From positions 1 through 64,000 of the forward strand of contig JAWKPM010000002.1 in NCBI GenBank assembly GCA_041390625.1: a stretch of 64,000 nt of DNA. The letters run 5' to 3'. Every line of letters begins with the position of its first letter. Position 1 is the first letter of the stretch. A program made the position numbers and the translations under genes. The DNA is from RBC038 sp041390625 (GTDB taxonomy: Bacteria > Chloroflexota > Dehalococcoidia > UBA2979). Positions 8,036 to 16,494 of this stretch are shown here, one piece after another. The notes beneath the pieces were generated by a model. It saw nothing but the letters and a program-made list of their open reading frames with translations, did no database searches and was not told the origin of the DNA.

Positions 8036-9154
8036 TTAGTCCCCGGCCGCCGAGGCAGCGGCCGCCGGCATCGCGCCCGCGGCCGGCTCGAGGAAGCTGC
8101 GGAGCCCGCTCACGAGGTCGCGTCGATGCGGGATGCCCGACCACTCGAGACGCTCGACGTACGAGCGCACCCAGTCGCGTCGCATGCGGTGCACGATCTC
8201 CATGCCGGCATCGATGTTCCGCACGCCGCCGCCGAAGACGACGGCCAGCGCCTCCCACAGCACCTCGTCGCGCTCGTCGCGGAGCACCGAGGCCTCCGCG
8301 CCGCCGAGCGCGGTCGCGTACGAGCGGGCGAACTCGGGTCGGATCGAGAACGAGTACTGCAGGTGCTTCATGGAGTACTGGATGTGGCGCGTCGTGTCCG
8401 CCATCACCCTCGATGCCAGATCGCGGTCGACCGGGGTCGGGCCGTACGCCGCGAGGTAACGCAGGATGGTGTGGGTGAACGAGCCGCGGAGGATGTGCAA
8501 CAGGATCGAGGTCTCGGTCCAGCCGGCGATGCTCTCGAGGAGCACGCGGTTCACCCAGCCGGGACTCTCCATCAGCATGCCGGCGCCGTTGAGCATGGCG
8601 CGCTTGCGATAGCCCTCGAACATGCGCGCGGCATCGAAGACCTCGGTCGCGAGGAAGAGCTTCACCTCGTGGAAGACGGGGTTCAGCTCCTTCAGCCAGG
8701 CGCAGACCACCTCGATCTCGGTGTTGGCCTGGTGGCAGAGCTCCGTGGCGACCTGCGCCAGGGCGATCTCGACGTCCTCGGGGAGGCCGCGGCCACTCTC
8801 CCAGTCGAGGTCGGTGGCCGTCGACCATCGACGCTGGATGGCCTCCTCGTAGAGCTCGCCGGCGTTCTCCGCCCAGAGCTGGTACGAGTCGCGGAGGTGG
8901 TAGCCGCCGATCTCGGGCACGCCGACGGCGGGGTAGGCGCCTCGAGGGATGCGTGTGCGGGTCTCGACGTGGTCCGGGATGCGCCCGTAGACGCCGATGT
9001 TCAGGTCATCGATGCCGAGGCCGCGCGCGGTCGGCCGTGCGCGCGTGCCCCACTGCAGCGTGCGGTCCATCCACGACAGGTCGGGCGGCGGCAGCTGGGG
9101 CGCTGCCTGCTGCTTGTCGGCGTTGGCCTCGGGCTTCTCGGACGTCTGGACCAT
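8036..9154 (-). CDS. Ferritin-like domain protein with degenerate diiron site
   Basis: The 372-residue protein is a paralogue of the product of the gene just upstream: both share an N-terminal arm (ENAGELYEEAIQRRWSTATD here) and a four-helix ferritin-like core. Where the paralogue has the metal motifs DEARH and DESRH, this protein has FDAARM and, near residue 253, DTTRH, so two of the expected Glu ligands are missing. It may be a non-catalytic partner subunit, or bind metal differently. About 40 residues at each end are low-complexity. It lies 35 bases after its paralogue and 5 bases before the zinc-ribbon gene, in one transcription unit. Function beyond the fold is not known. Confidence 0.7.
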   Translation of the reverse strand: MVQTSEKPEANADKQQAAPQLPPPDLSWMDRTLQWGTRARPTARGLGIDDLNIGVYGRIPDHVETRTRIPRGAYPAVGVPEIGGYHLRDSYQLWAENAGELYEEAIQRRWSTATDLDWESGRGLPEDVEIALAQVATELCHQANTEIEVVCAWLKELNPVFHEVKLFLATEVFDAARMFEGYRKRAMLNGAGMLMESPGWVNRVLLESIAGWTETSILLHILRGSFTHTILRYLAAYGPTPVDRDLASRVMADTTRHIQYSMKHLQYSFSIRPEFARSYATALGGAEASVLRDERDEVLWEALAVVFGGGVRNIDAGMEIVHRMRRDWVRSYVERLEWSGIPHRRDLVSGLRSFLEPAAGAMPAAAASAAGD

Positions 9155-9189
9155 CGAGTGCTCCTCGCGGCTCGGTTCGGGCGGCCCCG

Positions 9190-10326
9190 CTAGGCCGTGA
9201 GGTACGCCTGCATCATCGAGTTGCTGCGGCCGTTCTCGAAGCGATCGCCGAAGCCGGCCACGCGGACGCGCTGGACGTACTCCTTGATCTGGCGTTGCCG
9301 CATCGCGAGGGCGATGTTCTGGCCCTCCTCGTAGTTCTCCTTGCCGCCGCCGAGCAGGATGGCGAGCGCCGTGTTCTGGACGGCGCCACGCTGGAGCGGG
9401 TTCTGGCCGAGGGTGCCGGCCACGAGGCCGGCCTCGACGTCGTCGAGGTAGGTGTGGATCTCCTCGCGGCGCTCGGGCTGCGCCGAGTTGAGGTACTGGA
9501 GGTGCATGACGCCGAATGCGACGTGCCTCGACTCATCGGACGCCGCGAGGCGGTAGATCGTCTTCTCGGCCTCGTTGTAGGACATGCGCTCGCCCATCCG
9601 GAAGATGGTGAGCACGAGGCCCTCGCCCGAGATGTGGAGGCGCGCGGACATCTCCGAGAAGTCGCGCGCGGAGTCGATGTTGCCGGCGAAGACGGCCTGC
9701 GCGCCGCGGGCCTGGTACATCAGGCCGCCGCCGTTCGCGAGGGCGCGCTTGCGGAAGACGTCGAGGTGTCGCGCCTCGTCCATGATCTGCGAGAGCAGGA
9801 ACATCCGCGGCTCGTAGTAGTCGGGCGAGGTCGAGGCGATCCACTTGCCTGGCACGTCGCCGGCGACGAACTCGACGTCGGTGAGGAAGGTGGCGAGCTG
9901 GCACTCGGCGCGCTCGATGTCCTCGGGCAGCTCCTCGAGGCTGTCCCAAGGGATGTCGGTGGCCGACGACCACTGGCGCTGGACGGCCTCCTCGTAGAGC
10001 TCGGCGGCGTTGCGCAGCCAGATGTCGGCCTTCGTGCGGATGGTGTAGTTGCCGATGCGCGGGGCGTTCGGGCGCTCGAGTGCGCCTCGAGGGCGGCCGG
10101 TGAGGTTGTCGGTGACCTCGGGGGGCTCCGCGAAGGGGCCGCGGTCGATCTCCTGGAGAAGGAGGCCGCCGCCGTGGGAGTCGCCATCGACCTCGTCGCC
10201 GAAGGTGGAGCGCTTCTGGAGCCAGTCGAGCTTGTAGCCGCGCTCCTTGCCGTACTCCATCAGGTCCTCGAACGGCGTGGGCTCGCGCGTCTCGCCCTGG
10301 CCCGGCTTCGTGAGATCGATGGTCAT
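9190..10326 (-). CDS. Ferritin-like diiron carboxylate protein
   Basis: The 378-residue protein has a ferritin-like four-helix core with two ExxH motifs, DEARHLD (Glu about 184) and DESRHVAFG (Glu about 265), plus upstream acidic residues (VEFVAGD, GEGL), the ligand set of R2/AurF-type diiron oxygenases and oxidases. A poorly conserved N-terminal arm of about 100 residues precedes the core. The start at 10326 has GGGAGG six bases upstream. It heads a four-gene unit (this gene, a degenerate paralogue, FmdB-like zinc ribbon, SCP2-like protein), which suggests an O2-dependent modification of a hydrophobic substrate; substrate and electron donor are not visible. Confidence 0.75.
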   Translation of the reverse strand: MTIDLTKPGQGETREPTPFEDLMEYGKERGYKLDWLQKRSTFGDEVDGDSHGGGLLLQEIDRGPFAEPPEVTDNLTGRPRGALERPNAPRIGNYTIRTKADIWLRNAAELYEEAVQRQWSSATDIPWDSLEELPEDIERAECQLATFLTDVEFVAGDVPGKWIASTSPDYYEPRMFLLSQIMDEARHLDVFRKRALANGGGLMYQARGAQAVFAGNIDSARDFSEMSARLHISGEGLVLTIFRMGERMSYNEAEKTIYRLAASDESRHVAFGVMHLQYLNSAQPERREEIHTYLDDVEAGLVAGTLGQNPLQRGAVQNTALAILLGGGKENYEEGQNIALAMRQRQIKEYVQRVRVAGFGDRFENGRSNSMMQAYLTA

Positions 10327-10533
10327 GTTGAACCTCCCGCGAGGTGCCTGGATTCGGCCCGATGTGCCTCGAATGGCCCGCGCCGCGGCGCGCGACGATG
10401 CGCCGTCCATCCTACACCCGGCGACCGCCGTTCGTTATCGAGCGACCGTCCGACGTGACTGCCAGCGCCGACGAGCGTCATCATGTCCGTGCTGCGAGCC
10501 GATGATTCCCGTGGGCGAGGCGTCGAGGTCGAA

Positions 10534-10854
10534 ATGCAGCTATTGCTGTTCCTGATTCCAGTGCTGATGTACTTCGGCTGGCGCGCCCGACTGGCGTTTC
10601 GGGGAGAGCGTTACGTACCCCGTGGGCATCAAACCTCTCGGCTCGACGCGATGCACGAGTACATGGAGTCCCACAACGTTCATCGTTCGGCGCGGCGACG
10701 CTGGCTCACCGCGGTGTTCATGCTGGTCGGACTTGGTGGCATCACGTATTTCGAGTGGAGGGTCGGGATCTTCGACGCTGGTGTCGCGCTGGCCATGTAC
10801 GCGCTGTGGGTTGCGGTCTCGATTTGGCTCGCCTTGTGGGATCGCAATCGCTAG
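10534..10854 (+). CDS. Small membrane protein, unknown function
   Basis: The predicted 106-residue protein has three hydrophobic segments: MQLLLFLIPVLMYFGW at the N-terminus, WLTAVFMLVGLGGITYFEW in the middle and ALAMYALWVAVSIWLALW near the end, with a basic loop (ARRRW) between the first two. The start at 10534 follows GAGGT; an ATG at 10483 is in frame and would add 17 polar residues. Family not recognised. It runs divergently from the ferritin-like unit and lies 37 bases before the APH-like gene. Confidence 0.5.
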   Translation: MQLLLFLIPVLMYFGWRARLAFRGERYVPRGHQTSRLDAMHEYMESHNVHRSARRRWLTAVFMLVGLGGITYFEWRVGIFDAGVALAMYALWVAVSIWLALWDRNR

Positions 10855-10891
10855 CCGCGATCGACCGCGCCCCTCGTCGTATCCTCGATGC

Positions 10892-11920
10892 ATGACCACC
10901 ACGCCCGAGCCCGACCTCGAGGCCGCGCGCCGCGCGCTCCGCGCGTGGGGCATCGAGGCTGACAGACTGACAGCCCTGCAGGGTGGCGCCGTCAACGAGC
11001 ACTGGCTCGTCGAGGGCGGCGAGCAGCCCCTCGTGCTGCGTCGGTACCGCGCGCGCCACGCGGCCGAGGCGACGCCGTATGAGCACGCGCTGCTCACGTT
11101 CCTCGAGGGGCGGGGGTGGCCGGTGGCGGCGCCGATTGCTGCCCTCGATGGCGACACGATCGTCGAGGTGGGGGACCGGCGCTGGTCGCTGTTCCCGTAC
11201 CTCCCCGGCGAGCCGCCGGACCCCGACGACACGCGTGCGCTGCTGCGCAAGGGCGCGCTCCTGGCGCTGCTGCACACCGACCTGCAGGAGTGGGACCGAC
11301 CGGGGCAGCGACCGACGTTTTCACGTGTCGACGACCTCGATACGTACGTGCGGCCGGACGGCTACCCCTCATATGGCGCGCTGCTCGAGTGGTTCGAGAC
11401 GCACGACCCCGAACACGCCTCGACGCTCGAGCGGACTCGGCAGCGCAACGCCTTCGCCCTCGAGCACCTCGAGTACCGCGCGCAGCCTGCGGTCGTGACC
11501 TACAACGAGTGCCTGGGGAACAACGTGCTGTTCGAGGGCGACACCGTCACCGGCCTCCTCGACTTCGACTTCGCGCACGAGGACGCGCGCGTCGCCGACA
11601 TCGCACGCAGCCTGCTCGTCGATTGCGGGCCGGACCTCGAGCGGGTGCGGCACTGGATGACGGGCTACACCGCGCACGCCGATCCGCCGCTCTCCACGGA
11701 GGAGGCGGACCTGCTCCCGGACCTCATCGTCGCGAACGCGATCTGGAACGCCGTCGTGCCGCTCTCGATCGCCTCGAGGAGCGGTGACGCGTGGATGGTC
11801 GAGGCCGCGCGCGACCAGATCGAAGAGCTCCCGGCCCTCGAGGCGAAGAAGCGCGATCTGCGCCGCCTCATCCGCGCCGTGGCCGGCCGCCCCGAGCCCG
11901 GCCACCTCGAAGAGTCGTAG
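10892..11920 (+). CDS. APH/homoserine-kinase-like phosphotransferase-fold protein with altered catalytic loop
   Basis: The 342-residue protein has the bilobal aminoglycoside-phosphotransferase fold: an N-lobe with NEHWLVEGGEQPLVLRRYR, a hinge LFPYLPGE, and a C-lobe with the metal-binding LLDFDFA (Asp about 224). The catalytic loop normally reads HGDLHxxN; here residues 204-211 read YNECLGNN, so His and catalytic Asp are replaced by Tyr and Glu while the Asn is kept. The enzyme may be altered or inactive. Relatives act on small alcohols and amines such as homoserine or choline. The ATG at 10892 immediately follows a CCTCGATG. It ends 17 bases before a convergent lipoprotein gene. Confidence 0.65.
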   Translation: MTTTPEPDLEAARRALRAWGIEADRLTALQGGAVNEHWLVEGGEQPLVLRRYRARHAAEATPYEHALLTFLEGRGWPVAAPIAALDGDTIVEVGDRRWSLFPYLPGEPPDPDDTRALLRKGALLALLHTDLQEWDRPGQRPTFSRVDDLDTYVRPDGYPSYGALLEWFETHDPEHASTLERTRQRNAFALEHLEYRAQPAVVTYNECLGNNVLFEGDTVTGLLDFDFAHEDARVADIARSLLVDCGPDLERVRHWMTGYTAHADPPLSTEEADLLPDLIVANAIWNAVVPLSIASRSGDAWMVEAARDQIEELPALEAKKRDLRRLIRAVAGRPEPGHLEES

Positions 11921-11937
11921 CCGGGCCTCGAGGGCGA

Positions 11938-12492
11938 CTACTTCCGGTTCGCGACCGCCTGCGCCAGCTGCGTCGTGGCATCGAGGACGTTGCCAGGATC
12001 CGGCGGGATGTACGACACCTGCACGAACTCGCCGCCGATGCGCATGCCGATGAGGCTGCCCTCCTCGGTGGCGTAGGTCTCGTCGGCGCCGCTGATCGAG
12101 GGCGCATCGGCGAGCCCGAAGACACTCTCGGCGCTGTTGCGGTTCGAGCCGAAGCTGTCGTCGGTCGGCTGCACGAGCACCTGCGCCGTCGCGAAGCCGC
12201 CCTCGGTCGCGGTCCAGTCGCAGATGAACTGCTGGTCGGACGACAGCGACTCGTTGAAGACGCCTTCACCCCAGGTCAGGCCGGTCGCGGAGTCGAGGTC
12301 CTCGACGGTGAGCAGCGCGCAGACGTTGTCGTTGCTCGTACCCGCGTTCGGCGCCTCGGTGGCGGCCGCCGTGGGGGCTCCGCCGTCCTCGGTGGCCACG
12401 GGGGTCGACTCGTCATCCGAGCTGCAGGCGACGAACAGTGCGGTGGCAACGATCGACACCCCGAGCAGCACATTTCCCATCCGGGCGACCAT
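11938..12492 (-). CDS. Lipoprotein, DUF3558-like
   Basis: The 184-residue product begins with a signal peptide ending in FVACSS (lipobox Cys about residue 23) and an Asp/Ser/Thr/Ala-rich linker, so it should be anchored outside the membrane. The folded part has two Cys that could pair (VCALLTVEDLDSATG and FICDWTATEGG), a pattern seen in DUF3558 lipoproteins of actinobacteria, for which no function is established. An ATG 23 codons further upstream is in frame, but the signal peptide favours the start used here. A partner or operon is not apparent. Confidence 0.55.
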   Translation of the reverse strand: MVARMGNVLLGVSIVATALFVACSSDDESTPVATEDGGAPTAAATEAPNAGTSNDNVCALLTVEDLDSATGLTWGEGVFNESLSSDQQFICDWTATEGGFATAQVLVQPTDDSFGSNRNSAESVFGLADAPSISGADETYATEEGSLIGMRIGGEFVQVSYIPPDPGNVLDATTQLAQAVANRK

Positions 12493-12527
12493 CCTCGATG
12501 TGTCCTTTCGTGTTCGGCTCGTGCGGA

Positions 12528-13508
12528 TCACGCGAGGCCGAAGCGGGGCGGCGTGATCCACTCGCTGCCCGCCGGGTTCTCCTGAGAGCGGATCTCGCGA
12601 CGGCGGCGCCCGGCCTCGATGCGCTGGGCGCGCTTGATCACGAGGTCCTCGGCCTTGGCGTGCTCGATGTCGCGTTGCTGGCGCGCGGCGGATCGAGGGC
12701 GACGCGGCTTACCGGCCTCGACGATGAGGCGGCCTTCTTCCTCGAGCTGAGCGAGGTGGCTGCGGACGTTGCCGTCGGCGGCGCGGCGGAGGCGCGGGTT
12801 GATGTCGGGGTAGAGCTCGAGGGTGATCTCCCAGCTACTCTTGGGCTTGCCCTGCTTGAGCACATCGAGGATCTGGCGCTCGCGCATGTTGCGATGGTCG
12901 ACGTACGACTGCAGCCGCTCCCGAGGGTCGTTCACGATCTTGCCGTGGCCGGGGCAGATGACCTTCAGGTTGGGCAACTCGAGCAGGCGCTCGAGGCTGC
13001 GGCGGTACATCCCGAGGTTCCACACCGTCGTCGTCGAGGAGCCGAGGAGGGTGTCGCCCGTGAAGAGCACGCCTTCTTCCTCGAGGTAGTAGCAAAGCGA
13101 ATCGACGCTGTGGCCGGGGGTCGCGAGCACCTGCAGCCGCACTCCCTCACCGAGGTCGATGACGTCGCCGTCGGCGAGGCTCGAGACCTCCCTCGGGATG
13201 CGGCCGGTGAGGAGTTTGCGACCGCCGGCGGGGATGGCGACCTCGGCGCCGAGGGATTGCTTCGCCCACTTGAGGTTGCCGGAGTGGTCGGCGTGGTGGT
13301 GGGTGATGGCGGCGACGCCGATCTCGGCGCGCTCGACGGCGGCGAGGTAGCCCCGCAGGAACCACTGGTAGCGCTCGATCGCCTCACCGGAGTCGATGGT
13401 GAGCGACTGCTGCTTGCCGGACCCCACGAGGTAGATCGAGGTGAAGTCCGGGTGCATCGGGTTCTGGTCGGGCACCTGCGCTGCCCGGACCGACTTCGAG
13501 ATCTGCAC
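12528..13508 (-). CDS. Metallo-beta-lactamase-fold hydrolase, LACTB2-like
   Basis: The 326-residue protein has the binuclear zinc motif THHHADHSGN, then ATPGHS, TGDTLLG and PGHGKIV, covering the standard MBL ligands. After the MBL core (about residues 20-220) comes a winged-helix-like region (ERQILDVLKQGKPKSSWEITLELYP) of the kind found in LACTB2-type endoribonucleases and related hydrolases, then a basic C-terminal tail (RRPRSAARQQR), which could contact RNA. The GTG at 13508 is chosen because GGAGG lies five bases before it; a GTG two codons earlier would be too close to that site. Substrate undetermined; a thioesterase or glyoxalase role is possible. Confidence 0.7.
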   Translation of the reverse strand: MQISKSVRAAQVPDQNPMHPDFTSIYLVGSGKQQSLTIDSGEAIERYQWFLRGYLAAVERAEIGVAAITHHHADHSGNLKWAKQSLGAEVAIPAGGRKLLTGRIPREVSSLADGDVIDLGEGVRLQVLATPGHSVDSLCYYLEEEGVLFTGDTLLGSSTTTVWNLGMYRRSLERLLELPNLKVICPGHGKIVNDPRERLQSYVDHRNMRERQILDVLKQGKPKSSWEITLELYPDINPRLRRAADGNVRSHLAQLEEEGRLIVEAGKPRRPRSAARQQRDIEHAKAEDLVIKRAQRIEAGRRRREIRSQENPAGSEWITPPRFGLA

Positions 13509-13626
13509 GGTCACCTCCGCATTCCGCTGGATGCCGTTCGATTCGGATCGATGTCGAACGCAATCCTACACGTCGCGCGCGTCAACGCAGTGTGTCGTGG
13601 CCTCGTCGTTCGGTCAGCGCACGAAA

Positions 13627-13650
13627 GAGGGCGACCCGCAGGCCGCCCTC
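13627..13650 (-). terminator. Rho-independent terminator after the SDR pair
   Basis: On the minus strand GAGGGCGGCC and GGTCGCCCTC form a hairpin of about ten pairs with one mismatch around TGCG, followed by TTTCG. It lies 25 bases after the stop of the downstream SDR gene, where a terminator for the pair would be expected. Confidence 0.6.
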
Positions 13651-13675
13651 CTCGGTTCATCGGCTCGCGCCTCGG

Positions 13676-14635
13676 CTAGCGGCTGGCACCCTCGGCCTGC
13701 GCGCTCGGGCCGGGGCCGCCCATCTGCGGCATGCGCTGCATCGGGTAGCCGCCGAGGCCGAGGGTTCTGGGCCACTCCTCGAACAAGTTGTCGATGTCGA
13801 AGAACGGCGTCTCACTCCAGATCGAGCGCTCGACGACCGGCTGCGAGTAGATCGTGACCCGGTGGCCCGTGCCACCGAAGATCGTGCCGCTCACCTTGGC
13901 GCTGGCATCGGACGCCAGCCAGACCGCGAGCGGCGCGAGGTTCCTCGGGTCGCGGGCGGTGCCTGCGGCGGACTCGCTCGGCGGCGGGCCCTCCTGGTCG
14001 ACGCCACGACCTCGGTCGGTCATGCGCGTCGAGGCACCCGGCGCGATCGCATTGCAGGTCACGCCGTAGCGCTCGAGGGCGCGCGCGTTCGAGCGCATCA
14101 GGCCGAGCTTGCCGTTGTGGGCGGCCGAGTAGTTCGGCTGCCCGGCCGAGCCGAAGACGCCGGCGTCCGAGGTGAAGTAGATGATGCGCCCACCACGGGT
14201 GCGCTCCTGGCGCCAGTAGATCGAGGCAAACTTCGTCGGGGCGAAGCACCCCTTGAGGTGCGCCCGTACGAGGCTGTCCCACTCGTCCTCGCTCATGTTG
14301 AAGATCATCCGCTCGCGCAGGATGCCGTGCGCGCAGCAGAGGATGTCCAGGCCTCCATAGGTGTCGAGGGCGAGCTTGATGGTCGCCTCCGCCGTGTCCA
14401 TGTCGGCGATGTCGCCGACGACGGCGACGGCGTCGCCACCGGCCGCCTTGATCTCATCGACGACCGCGTTCACGCGGCTCGCGTCCATGCCCATGCGGCC
14501 CTCGACGTCGGCGCCCGTGTCGGCGACGACGACCTTGGCGCCCTGCTCGGCGTAGGTCTTCGCGATCCACGAGCCCATGCCGCCCGCGCCGCCCGTGACG
14601 ACGGCGATCTTGCCGTCGAGATGCTTCGTTGCCAT
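13676..14635 (-). CDS. Short-chain dehydrogenase/reductase, second of a tandem pair
   Basis: The 319-residue protein is a classical SDR: TGGAGGMG cofactor motif near residue 14, D-I-A for the adenine ring (VVGDIAD), CAHG in place of NNAG, the Ser in IIYFTSDAG, and Tyr169 in NYSAAH. The active-site Lys four residues after the Tyr is replaced by His173, also in its tandem partner. The length and C-terminal tail (WSETPFFDIDNLF ... QMGGPGPSAQ) exceed a plain 250-residue SDR. GAGGAG lies nine bases before the ATG. It is transcribed 35 bases behind its paralogue, and a terminator follows. NAD(P)-dependent oxidation of hydroxyacyl-CoA-like substrates is plausible but not shown. Confidence 0.8.
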   Translation of the reverse strand: MATKHLDGKIAVVTGGAGGMGSWIAKTYAEQGAKVVVADTGADVEGRMGMDASRVNAVVDEIKAAGGDAVAVVGDIADMDTAEATIKLALDTYGGLDILCCAHGILRERMIFNMSEDEWDSLVRAHLKGCFAPTKFASIYWRQERTRGGRIIYFTSDAGVFGSAGQPNYSAAHNGKLGLMRSNARALERYGVTCNAIAPGASTRMTDRGRGVDQEGPPPSESAAGTARDPRNLAPLAVWLASDASAKVSGTIFGGTGHRVTIYSQPVVERSIWSETPFFDIDNLFEEWPRTLGLGGYPMQRMPQMGGPGPSAQAEGASR

Positions 14636-14670
14636 GTCAGTGGTCTCCTCGGGAACTCGCTCGGCTGGAC

Positions 14671-15621
14671 TCAGGCTCGGGGCGCGGAAGCTGCCTCGCG
14701 CTCACGCCGCCAACCACCGGGAGGCGTCAGCTCGGGCATGGTCGACAGGATCTGCTCCATCTCCTGGAACAGGCGGTCGACGTCCCACAGCGGCGTCTCG
14801 CTGTAGATGGAGCGGTCCCAGCCCGGCTCGCGGTAGATCGTGATGCGGTGGCCACCGACGCCGATGGCGCGGCCGGTGATGTCCTTCCCGTCGTCCGACG
14901 CGAGATAGACGATCGCCGGGACGGCGTTCATCGGGTCGCGCGCGGTGCCGGCGGCGGACTCGCTCGGGGGCGGCGCGTCGCGGTCGACGTTGCGGCCTCG
15001 GTCGGTCATGCGGGTGGCGGCGCCCGGGGCGATCACGTTCGAGGTGACGCCGTAGCGTGCGAGCGCCTGCGCGTTCGAGAGGCTGAGACCGATCTTCGCG
15101 GCGTGCGCCGCAGAGTAGTTGGGCTGCCCGGCCTCGCCGTTGATGCCGGCGCCGGAGCTGAAGTAGATGATGCGGCCGCCTCGGGTGCGCTCCTGGCGCC
15201 AGTAGATCGAGGCGAACTTGGTCGGGGCGAAGCACCCCTTGAGGTGCATCTTGATGACCGCGTCCCAATCGTCCTCGGGCATGTTGAAGATCATGCGCTC
15301 GCGCAGGATGCCGTGCGCGCACACGAGGATGTCGAGGCCGCCGAACGTGTCGATGGCCGTGCGAATTGTCTGCTCGGCGACGTCCATCTCCGAGATGTCA
15401 CCAACGATCGAGACGGCTTCGCCGCCGGCCGCCTTGATCTCGTCGACGACCGCATTCACGCGGCTCGCGTCCATGCCCATGCGGCCCTCGACGTCTGCAC
15501 CCGTGTCGGCCACGACCACCTTCGCGCCCTGCTGCGCGAAGATCTTGCAGATCCAGCTACCCATGCCGCCGGCGCCGCCGGTGACGACCGCGACCTTGCC
15601 TTCGAGGTGTTTCCCCGCCAT
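14671..15621 (-). CDS. Short-chain dehydrogenase/reductase, first of a tandem pair
   Basis: The 316-residue protein is closely similar to the product of the next gene along nearly its whole length, including TGGAGGMG, VVVADTGADVEGRMGMDASR, CAHGILRERMIFNM and GVTSNVIAPGAATRMTDRG. It keeps the Ser (IIYFSSGAG) and Tyr169 but has His173 where SDRs normally have Lys. The ATG at 15621 is preferred over an in-frame GTG 15 bases upstream because GGGAGAGGA precedes it by four bases. The shared unusual His and the tandem arrangement point to a duplication and perhaps a heteromeric enzyme. Substrate unknown. Confidence 0.8.
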   Translation of the reverse strand: MAGKHLEGKVAVVTGGAGGMGSWICKIFAQQGAKVVVADTGADVEGRMGMDASRVNAVVDEIKAAGGEAVSIVGDISEMDVAEQTIRTAIDTFGGLDILVCAHGILRERMIFNMPEDDWDAVIKMHLKGCFAPTKFASIYWRQERTRGGRIIYFSSGAGINGEAGQPNYSAAHAAKIGLSLSNAQALARYGVTSNVIAPGAATRMTDRGRNVDRDAPPPSESAAGTARDPMNAVPAIVYLASDDGKDITGRAIGVGGHRITIYREPGWDRSIYSETPLWDVDRLFQEMEQILSTMPELTPPGGWRREREAASAPRA

Positions 15622-15771
15622 CGCGTCCTCTCCCACTCACTCGCGACACGTCGCCGCGATTACGGGCGGGATGATACGCCTGCCACGCCACCATCACGCC
15701 GATGATGGCACTCGGATGCGGAAACGTGATGCCTCGATGCGGCTGCGGGGCGGGAAATCGAGGTCCAGGGG

Positions 15772-15859
<88 letters not shown>

Positions 15860-15861
15860 GC

Positions 15862-16317
15862 TCACGGGCACTCGACGCGGAAACTCGCTTCGATGGTGCG
15901 GTCGTCGGAGTTGTTCCAGTAGGTCGCCGTCTCGGCGCTGAAGGTGCCGCCGTCGCGGACGAGCAGCCCTTCGCGATCCTCCGGGAACCACTGGATGAAG
16001 TCGGGATCGAGCAGCTGGATGGAGACCGGGTTCTGCGGGTTGTTGTGCGATACCAGCACGCGGTGACCGGGCTCCGAGACCGAACCAACGTCGAAGGTGT
16101 CGTCCCCGAGCTGGCAGACCACGCTCGAGATGTCGATCTCCTGGCCATCGAACGTCAGCGTGCCGCCTCCTCCGCCGATGAGCGCGCCGAACGGGTTGTC
16201 GCCCGAGCCCCCCGAGCCGCCCCCGTCACCTGAGCCTGAGCCGCTGTCGGAGTCACTGCTGCAGGCGCCGACGAGCAGCAACAGTGCTCCCAGTCCGACG
16301 ATCAGGCCTCGACGCAT
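15862..16317 (-). CDS. Small lipoprotein with Gly/Ser linker, unknown function
   Basis: The 151-residue product starts MRRGLIVGLGALLLLVGAC (lipobox LVGAC, Cys about residue 19) and continues with a Ser/Asp/Gly-rich linker of about 30 residues, then a folded part with two Cys (SVVCQLGDD and the C-terminal VECP) that could form a disulfide. The segment GHRVLVSHNNPQNPVSIQLLD suggests a beta-rich extracytoplasmic domain. No family recognised. The start at 16317 is set by the signal peptide. The stop codon is two bases from the 5' end of tRNA-Leu, an unusually tight arrangement. Confidence 0.6.
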   Translation of the reverse strand: MRRGLIVGLGALLLLVGACSSDSDSGSGSGDGGGSGGSGDNPFGALIGGGGGTLTFDGQEIDISSVVCQLGDDTFDVGSVSEPGHRVLVSHNNPQNPVSIQLLDPDFIQWFPEDREGLLVRDGGTFSAETATYWNNSDDRTIEASFRVECP

Positions 16318-16494
16318 GAATGAAGTCCCCTCGATATCCCGTTCGAGAGGGCCGAGCCTAGCGAGCGCGTGCGGCAACCGCGAGGCGATGCCGGCTGGGC
16401 GCGGCCCGCCACACCTCGGGCGGCGGCTGTTGCGCCGGTGAAAAAGGACTAACGTGGCATGTTACAAACGTCGTACGAACCAGGGAGGGTCGAG

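Noticed and set aside
15712..15771. A second tRNA next to tRNA-Leu
   Set aside because: No cloverleaf can be formed between 15640 and 15771.
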